A DNA stretch of 64,000 nt from Liolophura sinensis (GCF_032854445.1 NC_088299.1:5185001-5249000); one strand, 5' to 3'. Positions 13,550 through 25,034 are shown, counted from the stretch's first letter. Program-made: numbers and translations. The notes: generated by a model from the letters alone, not told the origin.

Positions 13550-13851
13550 ATTGTACTTTAGTGAGAAAGGTTGTCCCTGACCACTTGTGCATACACATTA
13601 ATTGTACTTTAGTGAGAAAGGTTGTCCCTGACCACTTGTGCATACACATTAATTGTACTTTAGTGAGAAAGGTTGTCCCTGACCACTTGTGCATACACAT
13701 TAATTGTACTTTAGTGAGAAAGATTGTCCCTGACCACTTGTGCACACACATTAATTGTACTTTAGTGAGAAAGATTGTCCCTGACCACTTGTGCACACAC
13801 ATTAATTGTACTTTAGTGAGAAAGATTACCCCTGACCACTTGTGCACACAC
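13550..13851 (+). repeat. 51-bp minisatellite, six units
   Basis: Six head-to-tail 51-bp units start at 13,550, 13,601, 13,652, 13,703, 13,754 and 13,805. Each begins 'attgtactttagtgagaaa'. Units 1-3 are almost identical, units 4-5 share a few changes, and the last is the most diverged. Because 51 is divisible by three, both strands remain open and give 144-codon (plus) and 99-codon (minus) frames of repeated 17-residue peptides. I treat these as by-products of the repeat and not as genes. Confidence 0.95.
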
Positions 13852-14245
13852 GTCTAGCGGTTATATTCACGTGCCCTGTTTAACGGGCGCAAACATTCAA
13901 CATACAGGTATCCTTTTGAATAATGTAATTTTTTAAATTAATTAGGTACATTAATGGTACTTTAATGAGAAAGATTGTCCCTGATCACTTGGGCACACAC
14001 ATGTCTAGCAGTTGTATTCATGTGCCCTGTTTAACGAGCGCAATCATTCAGTATACAGGTATCCTTCTGAATACTGTAATTTTTAAAATTAATTGGGTAC
14101 ATTAATTGTAGTTTAGTGAGAAAGATTGTCCCTGACCACTAGTGCACAGCCATGTCTAGCAGTTATATTCACGTGCCGTGTATAACGGGCGCAATCATTC
14201 AACATACAGATATCCTTTCGAATAATGCAACTTTTTAAATGGTCT
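13804..14245 (+). repeat. 151-bp higher-order tandem repeat, three units
   Basis: A longer period overlaps the end of the 51-bp array. The word 'ctagc(g/a)gtt' recurs at 13,854, 14,005 and 14,156, a period of 151. Each long unit starts with one 51-bp-type segment and adds about 100 bases containing 'cgtgcc.tgt.taacg.gcgca'. The same sequence occurs once, diverged, on the minus strand at about 1,730-1,890, inside unit U copy 1. The array therefore arose from unit U. Confidence 0.85.
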
Positions 14246-15446
14246 ATGTCTGTTTAGAGCTGTATACTGAATAGTGCCAACCTCATTTTCGTGATATCAA
14301 TAATAGGTTGATAAACAATAGGGAAGAAAAACACACGGCGATGTGAAAAGTTTTACACAGAAATTGTTGTTCTATTATACACCAGCAAATGTTTTTTGCT
14401 CGTTAGTTGCTGTGTACCTCGTCAACTTGATTGAGTTTACCACCAACGTTACAACAGGGAGTATAATATTACACACGGATATACCATGCCCTTTATTCAA
14501 TAAGACCCCTTTTGCATCATATATCGATTTCTGTGCTATTAAATTTTTGAATAGCATCAACGGAGCAGAAAAAAACTTCTAGAATGCTAAGAACGAGACC
14601 ACAGTAGGTCTGCTTTAGTAACAGTTGGAAATAAGTGCATTACTGTGTAGACCAATTTTTAAGTCATACCCTTTACCCGCACAAAATCGTCGGATGATGG
14701 GAGTGATTGGACAGAGCCAATAATACCTGGAGTACAATGCATCCTGTTAATCGTTGTTTGATGCAAGCGGGCACTTACAAACCATCCGGCAATTGTGCAT
14801 TTTTCCTATTCAGGCCATTTCATCCATTGACCTTTACCTTAAAAATGAAAGTGTTTAATGAAGCATTGTGGTCATCAACTTGAGGCTACCAGACCCTATT
14901 AGGGAATCCATAAAACCAACGTATTGGAAAATCTAGGGCACTAATCGCATAAATCGTAACAAGATCATCCGTGCGAGTAGTAATAAGTCAAACATGTAAC
15001 ACTGGACCAACCACCGGCATTTGTTCACCAAACCCGACGCATTAATCAAGAAGTGTCAGTAGCAGGCCTTTAATCCAAATGAGCGGGCTCCTCTGGGAGT
15101 AGAGGCGAACGATCTCGCCTCAATGAATTGCTCGGTCTACGATAATTTCTTCCGTAACGTACCTATATCTATTTATTGACTGATTTGGTTGTTGTTAGCG
15201 CAACATACTCGTAATTATGTCCCCTATACGCTGGTGGCAGTTTTAATTTGTGCACGAATACCTGGGCTTCCACGCCATATTCAGGGTGGAAAGCAATTGA
15301 TCTTGAGGAACTGTCTATCTTGTATTGCCGAGTAGTTCTAAATCTTTTTTTTAACCCTATCTTTGTTGGAGATATTTTCTACCAATTGAAACGCAATCAT
15401 CTTTACCACACGGTTATGGTCCTCTCTCTCTCTCACAATACAAAAT

Positions 15447-15532
<86 letters not shown>
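15447..15532. repeat. (TA)n microsatellite
   Basis: About 43 TA dinucleotides interrupted once by a C. It generates a false tyrosine/isoleucine-rich frame at 15,248-15,544. Confidence 0.98.
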
Positions 15533-15535
<3 letters not shown>

Positions 15536-15629
15536 GAAAGTTAGACACTGCAGTCGGAATACAACGAAGTAGAAATTTGAAGTTACCTTTATTTTCTCTT
15601 ATACCTATTCTTCACATTGGGGAGCAATA

Positions 15630-15632
<3 letters not shown>

Positions 15633-15708
<76 letters not shown>
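15633..15708. repeat. (TA)n microsatellite
   Basis: A second TA tract 100 bases after the first. The two are separated by unrelated sequence, which suggests one tract split by an insertion or two independent tracts. Confidence 0.98.
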
Positions 15709-15709
<1 letters not shown>

Positions 15710-16789
15710 GCCAAGTTAGTAGTATTTCAACCCTTTTTTTATCACATTCAAATATGCACACATCTATGGCACATACCTAACGACAATGATGTTCAAACGG
15801 TAATTTGTAACATTTAAAAAGATATTCTCCTTCCGACAAGAATTTAACACTACAAAGAACCCATATGAGCGTTTTTGAATGTCTCTGTTATGTTTGTTGC
15901 GTTAATTTCAATAACATAGTTTATTGTTTATCACTGTCTTTTGGTTTTGACTACGAGGTATTCATTCATACTTATAGGATGCATGTTTAGGTCTTATACA
16001 ACCATACATACTATTGAATTTGAGCATTGAAAATTAGGGAGGACATTGAAGTCGGGCATTGGTAAATTTGGATGGCATTGCACTTTATTTACTGAGAAAT
16101 TCCAAAAGTGTAAAATGACATTATTTTCGGCAGACTGGGGCTATATTAGAATTCATTTCACAAGCCAAGGCTTTGCTGCGGATACACATAAATTGCATTA
16201 AACAAAAGAGTTTTTGTCTTTAATTCTTTATGTTGATCAATCTGTTAGATGATCAGAAACTACTGCATAGGGAGTAAATCCAGAGCAGCGACGGCACTGT
16301 GTCATTTGGCAACTTTGCACAAGTACCTGCTGAAATCCAGTCTCTTATTAGCGTACCTCACATACTCTAACTGTTCATATAATACCAAAATAGTAATTAA
16401 AATATCCTTAAACAGAATTACGTCAAAACAAGACATCGATGTTATTACAATCTGATGAAAACAATGCCAAAGAAACAGGCCCCGTGCATGTTTAGCCCAC
16501 GAGCAAAATCCTGGTTTACACAGGAATACAAATACATTAGACTTCAGCTTAGAGAGCAAAAAAAAAAAAACAAACAAACAAAAGAGCATAGGCGACGTTG
16601 TCATAGTGTAACCCCTTAAAAATGTTATTAATTATTCTTAAATCATGCTTAAATATTAGCATTTCATTCACATGTGTTTATAGAGAACAATGGGTTGATT
16701 ATCTCGTTTTCTCAGCTTTTTCTGTAGCTTTTTTGCTAACGCCATATGTATTGAAATGATAAATGATTTCTTATGTTATCTCGTTCTGA
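15709..16789. other. Mostly unassigned; possible small unit U fragment
   Basis: No gene is seen. Positions 16,245-16,380 resemble 28,680-28,800 and 35,190-35,290 ('gagtaaa.ccagagca', then 'ggcaa...acc' and a 'ctaac.gttc' end) and may be a displaced fragment of unit U. An A-rich run at 16,558-16,581 is simple sequence. A 100-codon minus frame at 16,302-16,604 is low-complexity phenylalanine-rich and unconvincing. Confidence 0.45.
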
Positions 16790-17600
16790 TGTCGTTTCAC
16801 TCTCTATAGTTTTGGTGCTGTGAATAATTTAGTTCAAAGTAAATGCATGGAAATTAAAATCGCACTTGGAAAAACCTGTCATGAGTGTCTAAATCCGCCT
16901 GCAGCAATTAAACCTCGTGATGCTTGTTCAAGCAATTCAAGAAGAAATTAGATTTTGTCTGGGAAGATAGAATTTCGACCAAACTTTTTAAGTCAATGAT
17001 CCCAGGTGGAGTACATTCAATGAATAAACAATATTTCTGCTTAGGTTAGTTGGTTAGTTGAGGAATTATTTAATGCTGCCTATCTGCTGAAGGGTGTTTA
17101 CTTAGAACAAAGAAGAACACTTTGTCTTTTCCATAACCACACTATTTCATTTTGTATTTTACCTCAGGCTTGTCTGGGATGGAAACAGCGTGGTGTTGTT
17201 ATAACTATCTAAATATCTACTGCCAACAATCTTGCTTCTAGTTCTTGGCACAGCACTGCACACCAATTAACTAAACTGCTTAGGGACATAACACGCCAAA
17301 AATCGTCATTATTTATCGTTATTTTGGTTTTTCCTAACAGAGAAGCATATTTCAACATTGTTATTAGGACTGAATCCATAGTAGGTCTGCTTCTACAAGA
17401 GATGGACATAAACTGCATTGCTGTGTTGCAAGCTCTCTGTAACATGAGGAGAAGCAAGAGGTGAAATCATTTGACATTCTGTGGCTTCGGCAATATTCGT
17501 GGCTTTTTAAGTGATATATGTTTTGTTCGGACAAAACTAAAGCTGGAGGAAGATGGGTCTGATTTCGGCTGTATACTGTTGAACATTGCTTCACACAAGC
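16790..17600 (+). repeat. Repeat unit U, copy 3 (shortened)
   Basis: The middle block at 16,860-17,200 matches 25,740-26,060 and 18,160-18,360 ('aacaatatttctgctt', 'aagggtgttta', 'ctcaggcttgtctgg'). It passes directly into the 3' block at 17,345-17,580 ('gaatccatagtaggtctgct', 'cattctgtggcttcggcaata'). The part between these blocks in other copies is missing. Two overlapping minus frames (17,209-17,594) are shadows. Confidence 0.65.
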
Positions 17601-18159
17601 GTTTATTATTTATTTCACGGTCTTTTATCCAGTGACCGTCTCAGTCTGTCATCACTTTGCATTGTTTTAACGTATGTGTGTGCTAAAGGTGATGACAACG
17701 TAACATTTTGTGTGTTTATAGATCTGAGCTTTCTTTCTTAAAGCTACGAACGCGTACATGTAACTACCATGGCAACCAGCAATCTAGGCATTATCTAGGC
17801 CGTTATGTGCTTGTAACGTTAAGTGGGATTCGTACAAGCGGCTCTGTGACGTTGAATATATTAATATAAACTTCATTTCATTTAGTACCTCACTGTGCGT
17901 CAACAATGTTGCATGAGTGTGTGTAGTTTGCTGCAGATTTTGTTCTTTCATGTTGTAGCGGATATTTATAAATTTCCAAAATCCTTTAAAATACAAATTG
18001 ATTATTATTCTGTAGTATTCATGGTTTTGGTTAATGTTACTTACTGAAAAACAATATTCATGAGCCCTTGGTGTTTAAAGACATCTGTAGTCATTATAGC
18101 TTGGATGGAAGCATGTTTGTAAAATTTTATCCAGAATACATTGCAATACATTTGTGCGG

Positions 18160-19605
18160 ATGGACTGTTTAACTACGTGAATTATCTCAAATGCAGTACG
18201 TTCAGATAATAGGCGGGAATATTTGCGAGTGGGGCTATTTCGGAATTATTGTCGCTGAGACATTTAATAAGAGCAAAGAAAAAACCCTTTTCGTTTTCCA
18301 TAATAGTGTTTTTTGCTTCTGTTTTCTACTCAGGTTGGCCTGTCTTTGACAAAATCAGAATAGGAAAACCAAGATGGAAGAGAAAGACATGTTGTTGTTA
18401 CATCTGTTTTTAAATAGTTTGACACTAAACTGAGTTCGTCTATAATGTTTTAATGTAACGGTACATCGTGATGTACAATAGTGTACGGATTAGTGTTAAT
18501 CCGGATTGTATCATAAATAGGTTATCGAATCATATTCACAACACCAAAATTTTTAGGGGTAAAACTGTTGTATGCCTGTCTCTCCAACAGACGGAAATAG
18601 ATATACTGAGTGATACACCCCCTTGCATTGCGAACAGGAGCCAGATATTAAAGTACTAATAATATTATTAATAAACTAATACATAAACACTTACCAGATT
18701 CTGGTAAGGCCATGGTGCTAGAGGACGTGTAATTTGCTACTGTTAAGTATATATATGATCAGTTTTAATAAATTCTCCATTAAGGTGCATTGCGTGGGAA
18801 GGTCTCTCAGCAACCTGCGGATGGACGTGTGTTTCCCTGGGGCTCTATCCGGTTTTATCGAACCACAATGCTGGCTGCCGTCGTATAAGTGAAATATTCT
18901 TGAGGAGGGCGTAAAACACCAGTTAAATAAATAAATAAACATTAAGCTACATTGGCAACATGATGAATTTCACGGGTAATATGTGTTCCTATCTGCCAAA
19001 TTTATCGCTGTCGTCACTGCTCTACTTTTATTGTCTGTGCTGTAGAAATTTTATAGTTTATGGTTTCAGCAATACCCTCTGCTTCTTTGAGTGGTATCTT
19101 CTTTTGACTTTAACCACAACTGGAGAAGGAAAGGCAGAATTTGACAGAACCTTTAATATCTCGGCTTAACTGTTCTTAGCCTTTTGATAAAAGCGGTCGC
19201 GAAAGCAGCACCTTTGCAGTTGTGCATTGTTTTTGTTTCGTTTTTTTAGCCATTGGCTTTTACCCTGATATCGTGAAATTTACCGTAGGGTTGTGGTTAC
19301 TAGCTTGATGCCACCAGTGCTCCACAACCCTGTAAGAGAAGCCTGAAACCAAAGTATGAGAAAATCTATGGTGACGTTAATCACCTGAATAGTGATACCT
19401 GAATAGTGAACATTAACTCAAACTCTAAACACTGGGACACCCACCTTTATTTGTTCGTCAATCTCGGTGTCTTTGTACAAAGACGAATAATAGCAAGCTT
19501 CAAAACCAAATCAGCCTGTTCATCTGTAAGAGGTCAAGCAAGTGGGCTTGATCAAGTACCTGACCGGTGATAATTTCTCCTGTAATATAGGTCTCATGTT
19601 AGAAT
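18160..19605 (+). repeat. Repeat unit U, copy 4 (interrupted by a SINE)
   Basis: The middle block at 18,180-18,370 matches copy 3. A link block at 18,490-18,540 contains 'gttaatccggattg', as at 26,530 and on the minus strand near 1,540. The 3' block at 19,190-19,600 contains 'agcttgatgccaccagtgct' and 'ataatttctcctgtaata'. The SINE A at 18,788-18,939 lies between them, so the SINE inserted after this unit was in place. Confidence 0.65.
18788..18939 (+). mobile_element. SINE type A, 5'-truncated copy
   Basis: Body and tail only, from 'gcattgcgtgggaaggtct' to the AAATA tail. The hallmark end is slightly mutated ('gaggagggcgtaaaacac'). Confidence 0.85.
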
Positions 19606-21204
19606 TTTAACAAAATTAAAGTATTTATTTTCTCGGGAATTTGTCATTAATATGATAGTGGCAATGCATTTGTTGCGCTGCTGAAAAATGCCAAAATCTT
19701 CGCCAGCTACCCGAGAAGCCGCTTTTCCTAATGTGGCAGCCAAAAATGCGACAGCTGGATTGGTGTGGGGATTAGTAGTATGGAGAATAAATCGCCAACT
19801 GACGCAGACAAGACGTCTTATTCCACCGGTTACATATGCGTGTGACCATTTGCCAGACTGTCATCGCTTCTCTGGTTCTCCTCTCCACGCTGTAAGCTTA
19901 TGATATTGTTGGTAGAAAAAGCCGGCGTGACCTCAGAATAAACTACCGCCAGAGCGAACGAAAGCATAGCTGGATTAGAACTTGCAACCGTATTTATTAT
20001 GGGTCTCATAATCGCAGGTAGGAAACATTTTAACTATCTGGATTAGCTAGCAACTGATCAAAGATCATTGTTGAACTTGGATTACTACTGAAAAAAAAGT
20101 CGCCAAATGGAAAAAGTTTTTTTCTGCTTTTGTTTTCTTTCTTTCTATTTTCTTTTTAAAAATAATAAAGAACACTTTTTTTAAAACAAGGCCATCCAAA
20201 ACAAATGGAAACTTTTGATTTAAATGTTCACCTATTTTTGCAAATACTAACAAAAAACATGAACAGATTGTCAGTGTAATTTCCAGTAGTATTTCATTTC
20301 ACCTATTTACGGTTTAGTTAAAACTTTTATTGATTTTCAAAACCAGAATGCCGTTTTAAGTAATAGCCTAAGAGATTGGCTGTTTATCTTTCTTCTTCGT
20401 TTACAAAAAGGTGTAATTATTCGGGTGAAATGGTGCTATTTTGGTTTACAACCAGAGCATTCAACATTAGAAAAATCTTTGAAAAAAATAAGGGATATTG
20501 AATCCACAAGACTTTCCTTAAAAGACGTTGCCCGAACTTCTAAATTAAAGATTTCCATTAACGCCTAATGCTGAATGACGACGGTTATTTTCGACTGTTT
20601 TCTTTGTATTCCCGTGAATACTTTAGTTTTTTAAAACGATTACAGTTACCGACAAGCCGTCTTTAAAATTGGTCTGCAAACGTTACTGAGGATGATCCCA
20701 TCGGTTTCAATCGCGAAAGCAAACACGGTATCAAACCTGATACGTTTATGACAAGACTTGGAAGCTTTTTGGCGACAATCGTTCTGTTACACGTACGTCT
20801 AATGACGCCTTTCCAAGTACAGGACCACGTCGGTGTTTGTTAAATGGCAAACGGAAAAAGGGTCTAACGTTTCAAGGGGTGTTGCCTGACGAATTTTGAG
20901 TGTTATACGCTCAGAAAATAGTAATCAATCGATACTGAGAGTAAATTTGCTTTTGTGAGAAAAAGCTGAATTTTCAACACCATGCGCCGTAGACATTAAC
21001 TGATTTCCTGAGTTTAATATCTGTTGTAACCATATGCCGCCATTATTTGTATCCATTGTATTTGTCTCAACTTCCTTAGTATGTTTAAATGTTGTTTTGG
21101 GTAAGTTCCAATACATAACACTGCATACATCCGCCATTTCGAACAGAAATGTGACACCAGGAAATAACTATTAAATCGTGCCTTTGTGAATGGGGCATTA
21201 AACA
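19606..21204. other. Stretch with no recognised feature
   Basis: About 1.6 kb without a clear repeat partner or gene. A 71-codon plus frame at 19,688-19,903 has no recognisable motif. The AT-rich run at 20,090-20,200 yields a lysine/phenylalanine-rich minus frame of no weight. Confidence 0.5.
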
Positions 21205-21342
21205 TGCCTTCACGGTCTGAGGATGGTCGTGGGTTTCCGTCGGCTCTGCCCGGTTTCCTCCCACCATAATACTGGCCGCCATCGTATAAATGAAATATTC
21301 CTGAGTAGGACGTAAAACACCAATCAAATAAATAAATAGATA
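21205..21342 (+). mobile_element. SINE type A, 5'-truncated copy
   Basis: Begins in the mid-body ('tctgaggatggtcgtgggtt') and runs to the AAATA tail. It is one of the better preserved bodies. Three overlapping minus frames at 20,925-21,408 run through it and are shadows. Confidence 0.85.
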
Positions 21343-22094
21343 ACATGCCTTCACATCCTGTTCATTAATCAATAGCTGGTCATGTGTGATTAGACACAAG
21401 ACAAACATGCAAGAACTAATGAATAATAATGATCAATCATAGACGGCCTGAGTTTACTGGAGCTATTTAATTGTTATTGTTTTAGATGGAGTGTTTGTCT
21501 TCGCGTCGTACAAAGACCTTGTTCATATTGTTGTGGTGCTTAAGTAAGCAATGAATTACGAAAGTAATTGTATATTGCGGGTAGCCAATCACGAAAGAGA
21601 AACATGATTTACTCAGATCAATCATATTTTGCATTTATTTATTATCATTCAATTTCTTATGTTCGGACGGTTAAGAAGTTGGATAACCGACACGAACAAC
21701 ACGCCATAGGTTATTTCCAGCAATCTGACATACTTCTGGTCTGATTGTTGTTGATTTTGTTTTGCTGTGACCATAGTCATAGACCTTACCCAACTGCAAA
21801 TTGTACAAAACCTTGTGTAAAGAAGACATTCGAAGACACTAAAAGGTAGCTAAACTGCTTGCCTCCAGCCTTCAGACTAAGTCACGTCAGTTCAGATATA
21901 TTTGTAGTGTAGAGGTCAATCACATTTCAGTACTAGGTCCTATCAGCAAGGGGTTGATACACACAAAAAGCCACGATGTTGAGAGTGTAGTTTAAGCATC
22001 GTTTGAATAGAAATACTGTTTGGATATAGCAGCAGAAAATCTTTTTAGTCAGTAGACCTATAAATCGTCAACAGTTCACTATGACTTCCTTTTC
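21343..22094. other. Stretch with no recognised feature
   Basis: No gene, repeat partner or structural signal was recognised. Confidence 0.5.
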
Positions 22095-22154
22095 GGCCTT
22101 ATGTATGAGTGAAATATCCTTGAGTAAGGCGTAAAACACCAGTCAAATAAATAA
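22095..22154 (+). mobile_element. SINE type A, 3' end fragment
   Basis: Only 'tatgagtgaaatatccttga' through the hallmark end and a short AAATA tail remain. Confidence 0.8.
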
Positions 22155-22197
22155 AATCGATATGAATTGCCAGTTTGATGTAACAACTTAAGTCAGT

Positions 22198-22756
22198 GTA
22201 TGACCTACATTTTCCCCTTTGTGTACGTTATAGTCTGCAATGTAATTCAGTCGAGCCTTCTTAAGGCGTCGGTGTTTATGAGTTTTGTGTCATTGTAAAT
22301 AGGGTATGCATTCTGGAAATATGTATCGGTGTTGTATTGGTGTTGTTTACGATCAAACCATCCAGAATTTTCTGTACGTTAGCTGATAAATATGAGCGAC
22401 GGAGTTTTGAAGCTGGCAGTCATTTACTCATGTCCACTTGAGAGCAGTCATTCTGTCGATTGAGGAATTCCTCTTGACTGTGAATTGTATATTTACGTGG
22501 ACTGACTCGCCTTTAGAAGACAGAATATTCCATCCGGATTTAGACGCTGTCATGAGTGGGAGACTATTTTTGTAATTAGTTGTGTTGTTTTGTATATTAT
22601 TATCAGTTGTATTATTTGTCTATTTTGTTAAAATACATGTATTGAACCTATTCCAGCGTCTTTGTTTGATCTTGTGTAAGGCCCGCCGCTTATCTGAGTG
22701 TTAAACAATCCAGTTATTTCTCATCTTTACTCTGCGATAGTGGTACCCTTACAATA
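22198..22756 (+). mobile_element. LTR family 2, solo LTR fragment
   Basis: Aligns with 58,884-59,817. Shared stretches include 'gatcaaaccatccagaattt' (with 'cctt' in the other copy), 'ggactgactcgcctttagaa' and 'ttatttgtctattttgttaa'. It lacks about 350 bases present in the 58-59 kb copy and carries one 28-bp unit where that copy has four. The start is poorly defined and the end, near 'acccttacaata', has lost the terminal CA. No internal retroelement region is adjacent. Confidence 0.65.
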
Positions 22757-22829
22757 TAGAATTCCGTACATACAAATGCCACTCCCGTTATTCACGTTAG
22801 TCCTCTTCACCTTAGAAACTGGTTCCTGT

Positions 22830-23700
22830 GCCACATGTGTATTATATTTTGAATAGCACCAACGGAGGAGCATATTTGAACAATTATCAAAAATGAAGCG
22901 ATAGTAGGTCCGTTTCAGCAACAACTGGAAATGATTGCATTGCCCTGTAGCAAGCCCTCTACAACACGAAGAGCAGTTAGAGATGACATTATGACTTTTG
23001 GAAGTCATAGCACTTTGGCACGTTAATAACCTCCATGAGGGTCGGTAGTAACACTGGTCCGAAAATTTTTAGTACTAAGAAACACAGACAAAGTTCTGAT
23101 ATATTTTAAATATGTGCAGAATAGCCGTACAGAAATCTACAGTGTATCAACAACCGAGAATGTCTGTATTGTAGTATTACTCAATCAGTGCACCTTCACT
23201 CTCCAGTTCGGCGGCAAATCTTGGACCCTGGCCAATAGCTCGAACTGTGCACGTCTAGCATAGACTGTTTTATTGCTTCTGCAACCGTGCATTTTTTTTT
23301 GTTTGGCCTCCACATTGAGCTTTCTCCTGAAATTGTGGGATTGAATATAACACTCTAACTACAGCCTTGAGGCGAGATTGCTACATAATCTTATAACATA
23401 GTCCATAAAACCAAAGTATTGAATGATCGAGGACAGCTTTAATCACATAAATCGTGATAACAACATCAGTAGCTATAACTCAAACACATAACACTGGACG
23501 TCCGAACTTTCAGTTGCTCGCCAAAGACGATGCATTGATTGAAAAATGTGAATAGGAAGGCTTAAAATCAAATCAGTGGCCTCATCGAGTAAAATTGGGT
23601 GACCAATCTCGACTTGATCAGACGTTTCTCATGTAATAATTTCTTTTGCTGAAGTAAGTAGTTCACTTTATATTGTTCCCTTTTCTGTGCAGACATTCAT
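22830..23700 (+). repeat. Repeat unit U, copy 5 (3' part, with insertion)
   Basis: The 3' block starts at 22,850 ('gaatagcaccaacggagga') and resumes at 23,265-23,690 ('gaaattgtgggattgaatat', 'agtccataaaaccaaagtat'). Between them, about 22,990-23,230, lies sequence shared with 51,600-51,830 and 56,310-56,540 ('tagcactttggcacgttaat', 'cagtgtatcaacaac'). This links unit U to the 50-57 kb duplication. Confidence 0.65.
22990..23230 (+). repeat. Repeat R3, copy 1
   Basis: A ~230-bp block recurring at 51,600-51,830 and 56,310-56,540. Conserved pieces are 'gttaataacctccatgaggg', 'ttctgatatattttaa' and 'tagtgtatcaacaacc'-like words, followed by a segment ending in 'ccttcactct'. No coding potential is seen. 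Confidence 0.6.
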
Positions 23701-24261
23701 TTCACCATTCTAAACAGTCATCTGGATGATGGTCTCATTTTATTAACTAAATAACGCTTACCTCAGCTGTAGTCCAGGTAATAAAATCTAAGTAAAAAAC
23801 ATAACAAATAGTAGACCATTACGAGAGCAAACTTACCCTGAACAGATCTTTGTGTATCTTGGGATGGGTATGTGGAGTTAGACATTATTTTTGTCAGAAT
23901 GTTACATCATTAAGATACATGTAAATTTGTATACTTCAATAATGTTTAGCGTTAAAATACAAAATTACAATGCAAAAAAGAAATGAGTAACCATCAGGCT
24001 TGAACAGTTTTGGAAGAATGGTGAAACTCAAGTGTTACTAAATTTACATCAACTCAGCGTTTCCACTGTGTTTAGCAACAAATTTTGTTTAGATGATGGG
24101 AAAGGTCATAAAATACCTTAAATATGGCTATGCATTCTGTGGAGTAGTTGTCGCTCAGTTAATATGTTTCTCTATTTCTTGAAACCGATTGGTCGTTTTC
24201 CTTTGACCTCAGAACGCCTGTAACCATGAATGAATTCTTGTATTTACTATAACATTAACAA
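23701..24261. other. Stretch with no recognised feature
   Basis: No repeat partner or gene was recognised. It could contain more eroded Penelope-element sequence upstream of the identifiable part, but I see no reverse-transcriptase motif. Confidence 0.45.
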
Positions 24262-24842
24262 CTTCGACTTCTTTCCCATTATTCACAACAACAGACCACT
24301 ACTAGTATCAAATGATCGTCTAACTAAAACTTTTCATCAAACCAAATTATAAACGGTAAAAGACAGGCCTTCAATCTTAAGAAACTTCTAACAAAGGCTC
24401 GGTTTACTACCAACCTGACAGAAACCAGTTATACAACTTCTAAGTTTGTAGACCCACGATGCAAATGCTGCGAACATTTAATGACAAGCAGTCATTTTTT
24501 GTTTAATGTTACCAATTTTAACTTCCGTTTTAACGCTAATGTGAATTGCAATTCCCAAAATCTATTGTATGTCTTAACCTGCTCTAATTGTAACAAATTC
24601 TACATAGGCGAAACCGGTGATTCATTAAGGAATCGATGTAGGGTACATAGGCTAGATATTGACCAGCGAAGTTTACAGATTTTCCCTGTAACACATCATG
24701 TAACCTACACAGTGGGCCCAAGTTCCACGTAATGCCCTTCTTTAAGTTATCCGTGAATAAAGCTCAAACCAGAAGAATCAAACAACAGTATTTCATTCAT
24801 AAATTTAAATCTGAACTTAAAAGAGAAAACCTCGGGAAATAA
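24262..24842 (+). pseudogene. Penelope-like retroelement, GIY-YIG endonuclease end (broken)
   Basis: This is the C-terminal part of a Penelope-like element (PLE) protein. The linker reads NNRPLLVSNDRL then, after a frame break near 24,345, AFNLKKLLTKAR. A cysteine motif follows (CKCC, 24,461-24,472). The endonuclease core is at 24,560-24,660: LLYVLTC, then KFYIGETGDSLRNRC and HRLDI, which match the GIY-YIG pattern of PLE endonucleases (Y...YIGeT...lr.R...H). A second frame break near 24,720 leads to MPFFKLSVNKAQTRRIK and a stop at 24,840-24,842. The active enzyme would nick target DNA for target-primed reverse transcription. The reverse transcriptase domain is absent, so this is a dead 5'-truncated copy. 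The orientation agrees with the downstream ribozyme-like motif and (TA)n tract. The longest uninterrupted frame is 24,481-24,732. Confidence 0.85.
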
Positions 24843-24956
24843 TTTCCCTCAATGAATAATCCCCTGTCCAAGTTTGAAATTTATTATATTATATGTAATT
24901 TGTAACTGGGATTGATCACCATGGATGTGTATGTAGCTGATATGTTAAAATAAAAA

Positions 24957-24998
24957 AGCTCTGAAGAACCGACATGATACGGTTGAAACTAGTAAGCT
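24957..24998 (+). ncRNA. Hammerhead-ribozyme-like motif of the PLE
   Basis: The order of a minimal type I hammerhead can be laid over this segment. Stem I arms are AGCT (24,957-24,960) and AGCT (24,995-24,998). The core box CUGANGA is CTGAAGA (24,961-24,967). Stem II is ACCG/CGGT (24,968-24,971 and 24,980-24,983) with an 8-base loop. GAAA follows at 24,985-24,988, then a tiny two-pair stem III (AC/GT) and a GUA cleavage triplet (24,992-24,994). One extra T (24,984) between stem II and GAAA departs from the consensus. PLEs are known to carry short-stem-III hammerheads near their ends, so the place is right. Activity is doubtful. Confidence 0.5.
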
Positions 24999-25034
24999 AA
25001 ATCAACAAGTTGAGATTGTCATGTTTCTTCTATA

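Larger units (their letters stand above)
12690..15175 (+). repeat. Repeat unit U, copy 2 (carries the minisatellite)
   Basis: Matches the minus-strand reading of 880-2,770 from end to end. The left block (12,720-13,010) shares 'gacctttaggtcaacctg' with the copy near 2,540. The middle (13,180-13,330) shares the motif seen at 25,780 and 28,470. The block at 14,400 shares 'ttagttgctgtgtacctcgt' with the reverse strand near 1,640, and the 3' block is at 14,540-15,170. It is longer than copy 1 chiefly because an internal piece has been tandemly amplified at 13,550-14,245. No protein domain is visible. Confidence 0.75.

Noticed and set aside
13550-13851. Possible CRISPR array
   Set aside because: The units are contiguous without unique spacers, and the genome is clearly animal.
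13423-13857. 144-codon plus frame and 99-codon minus frame of 17-residue repeats
   Set aside because: Both come from the 51-bp minisatellite. A period divisible by three keeps all frames unchanged, so openness on both strands is automatic and not evidence of coding.
15248-15817. Frames ending in long Tyr-Ile runs (also 25,010-25,207)
   Set aside because: They are translations of (TA)n microsatellites.
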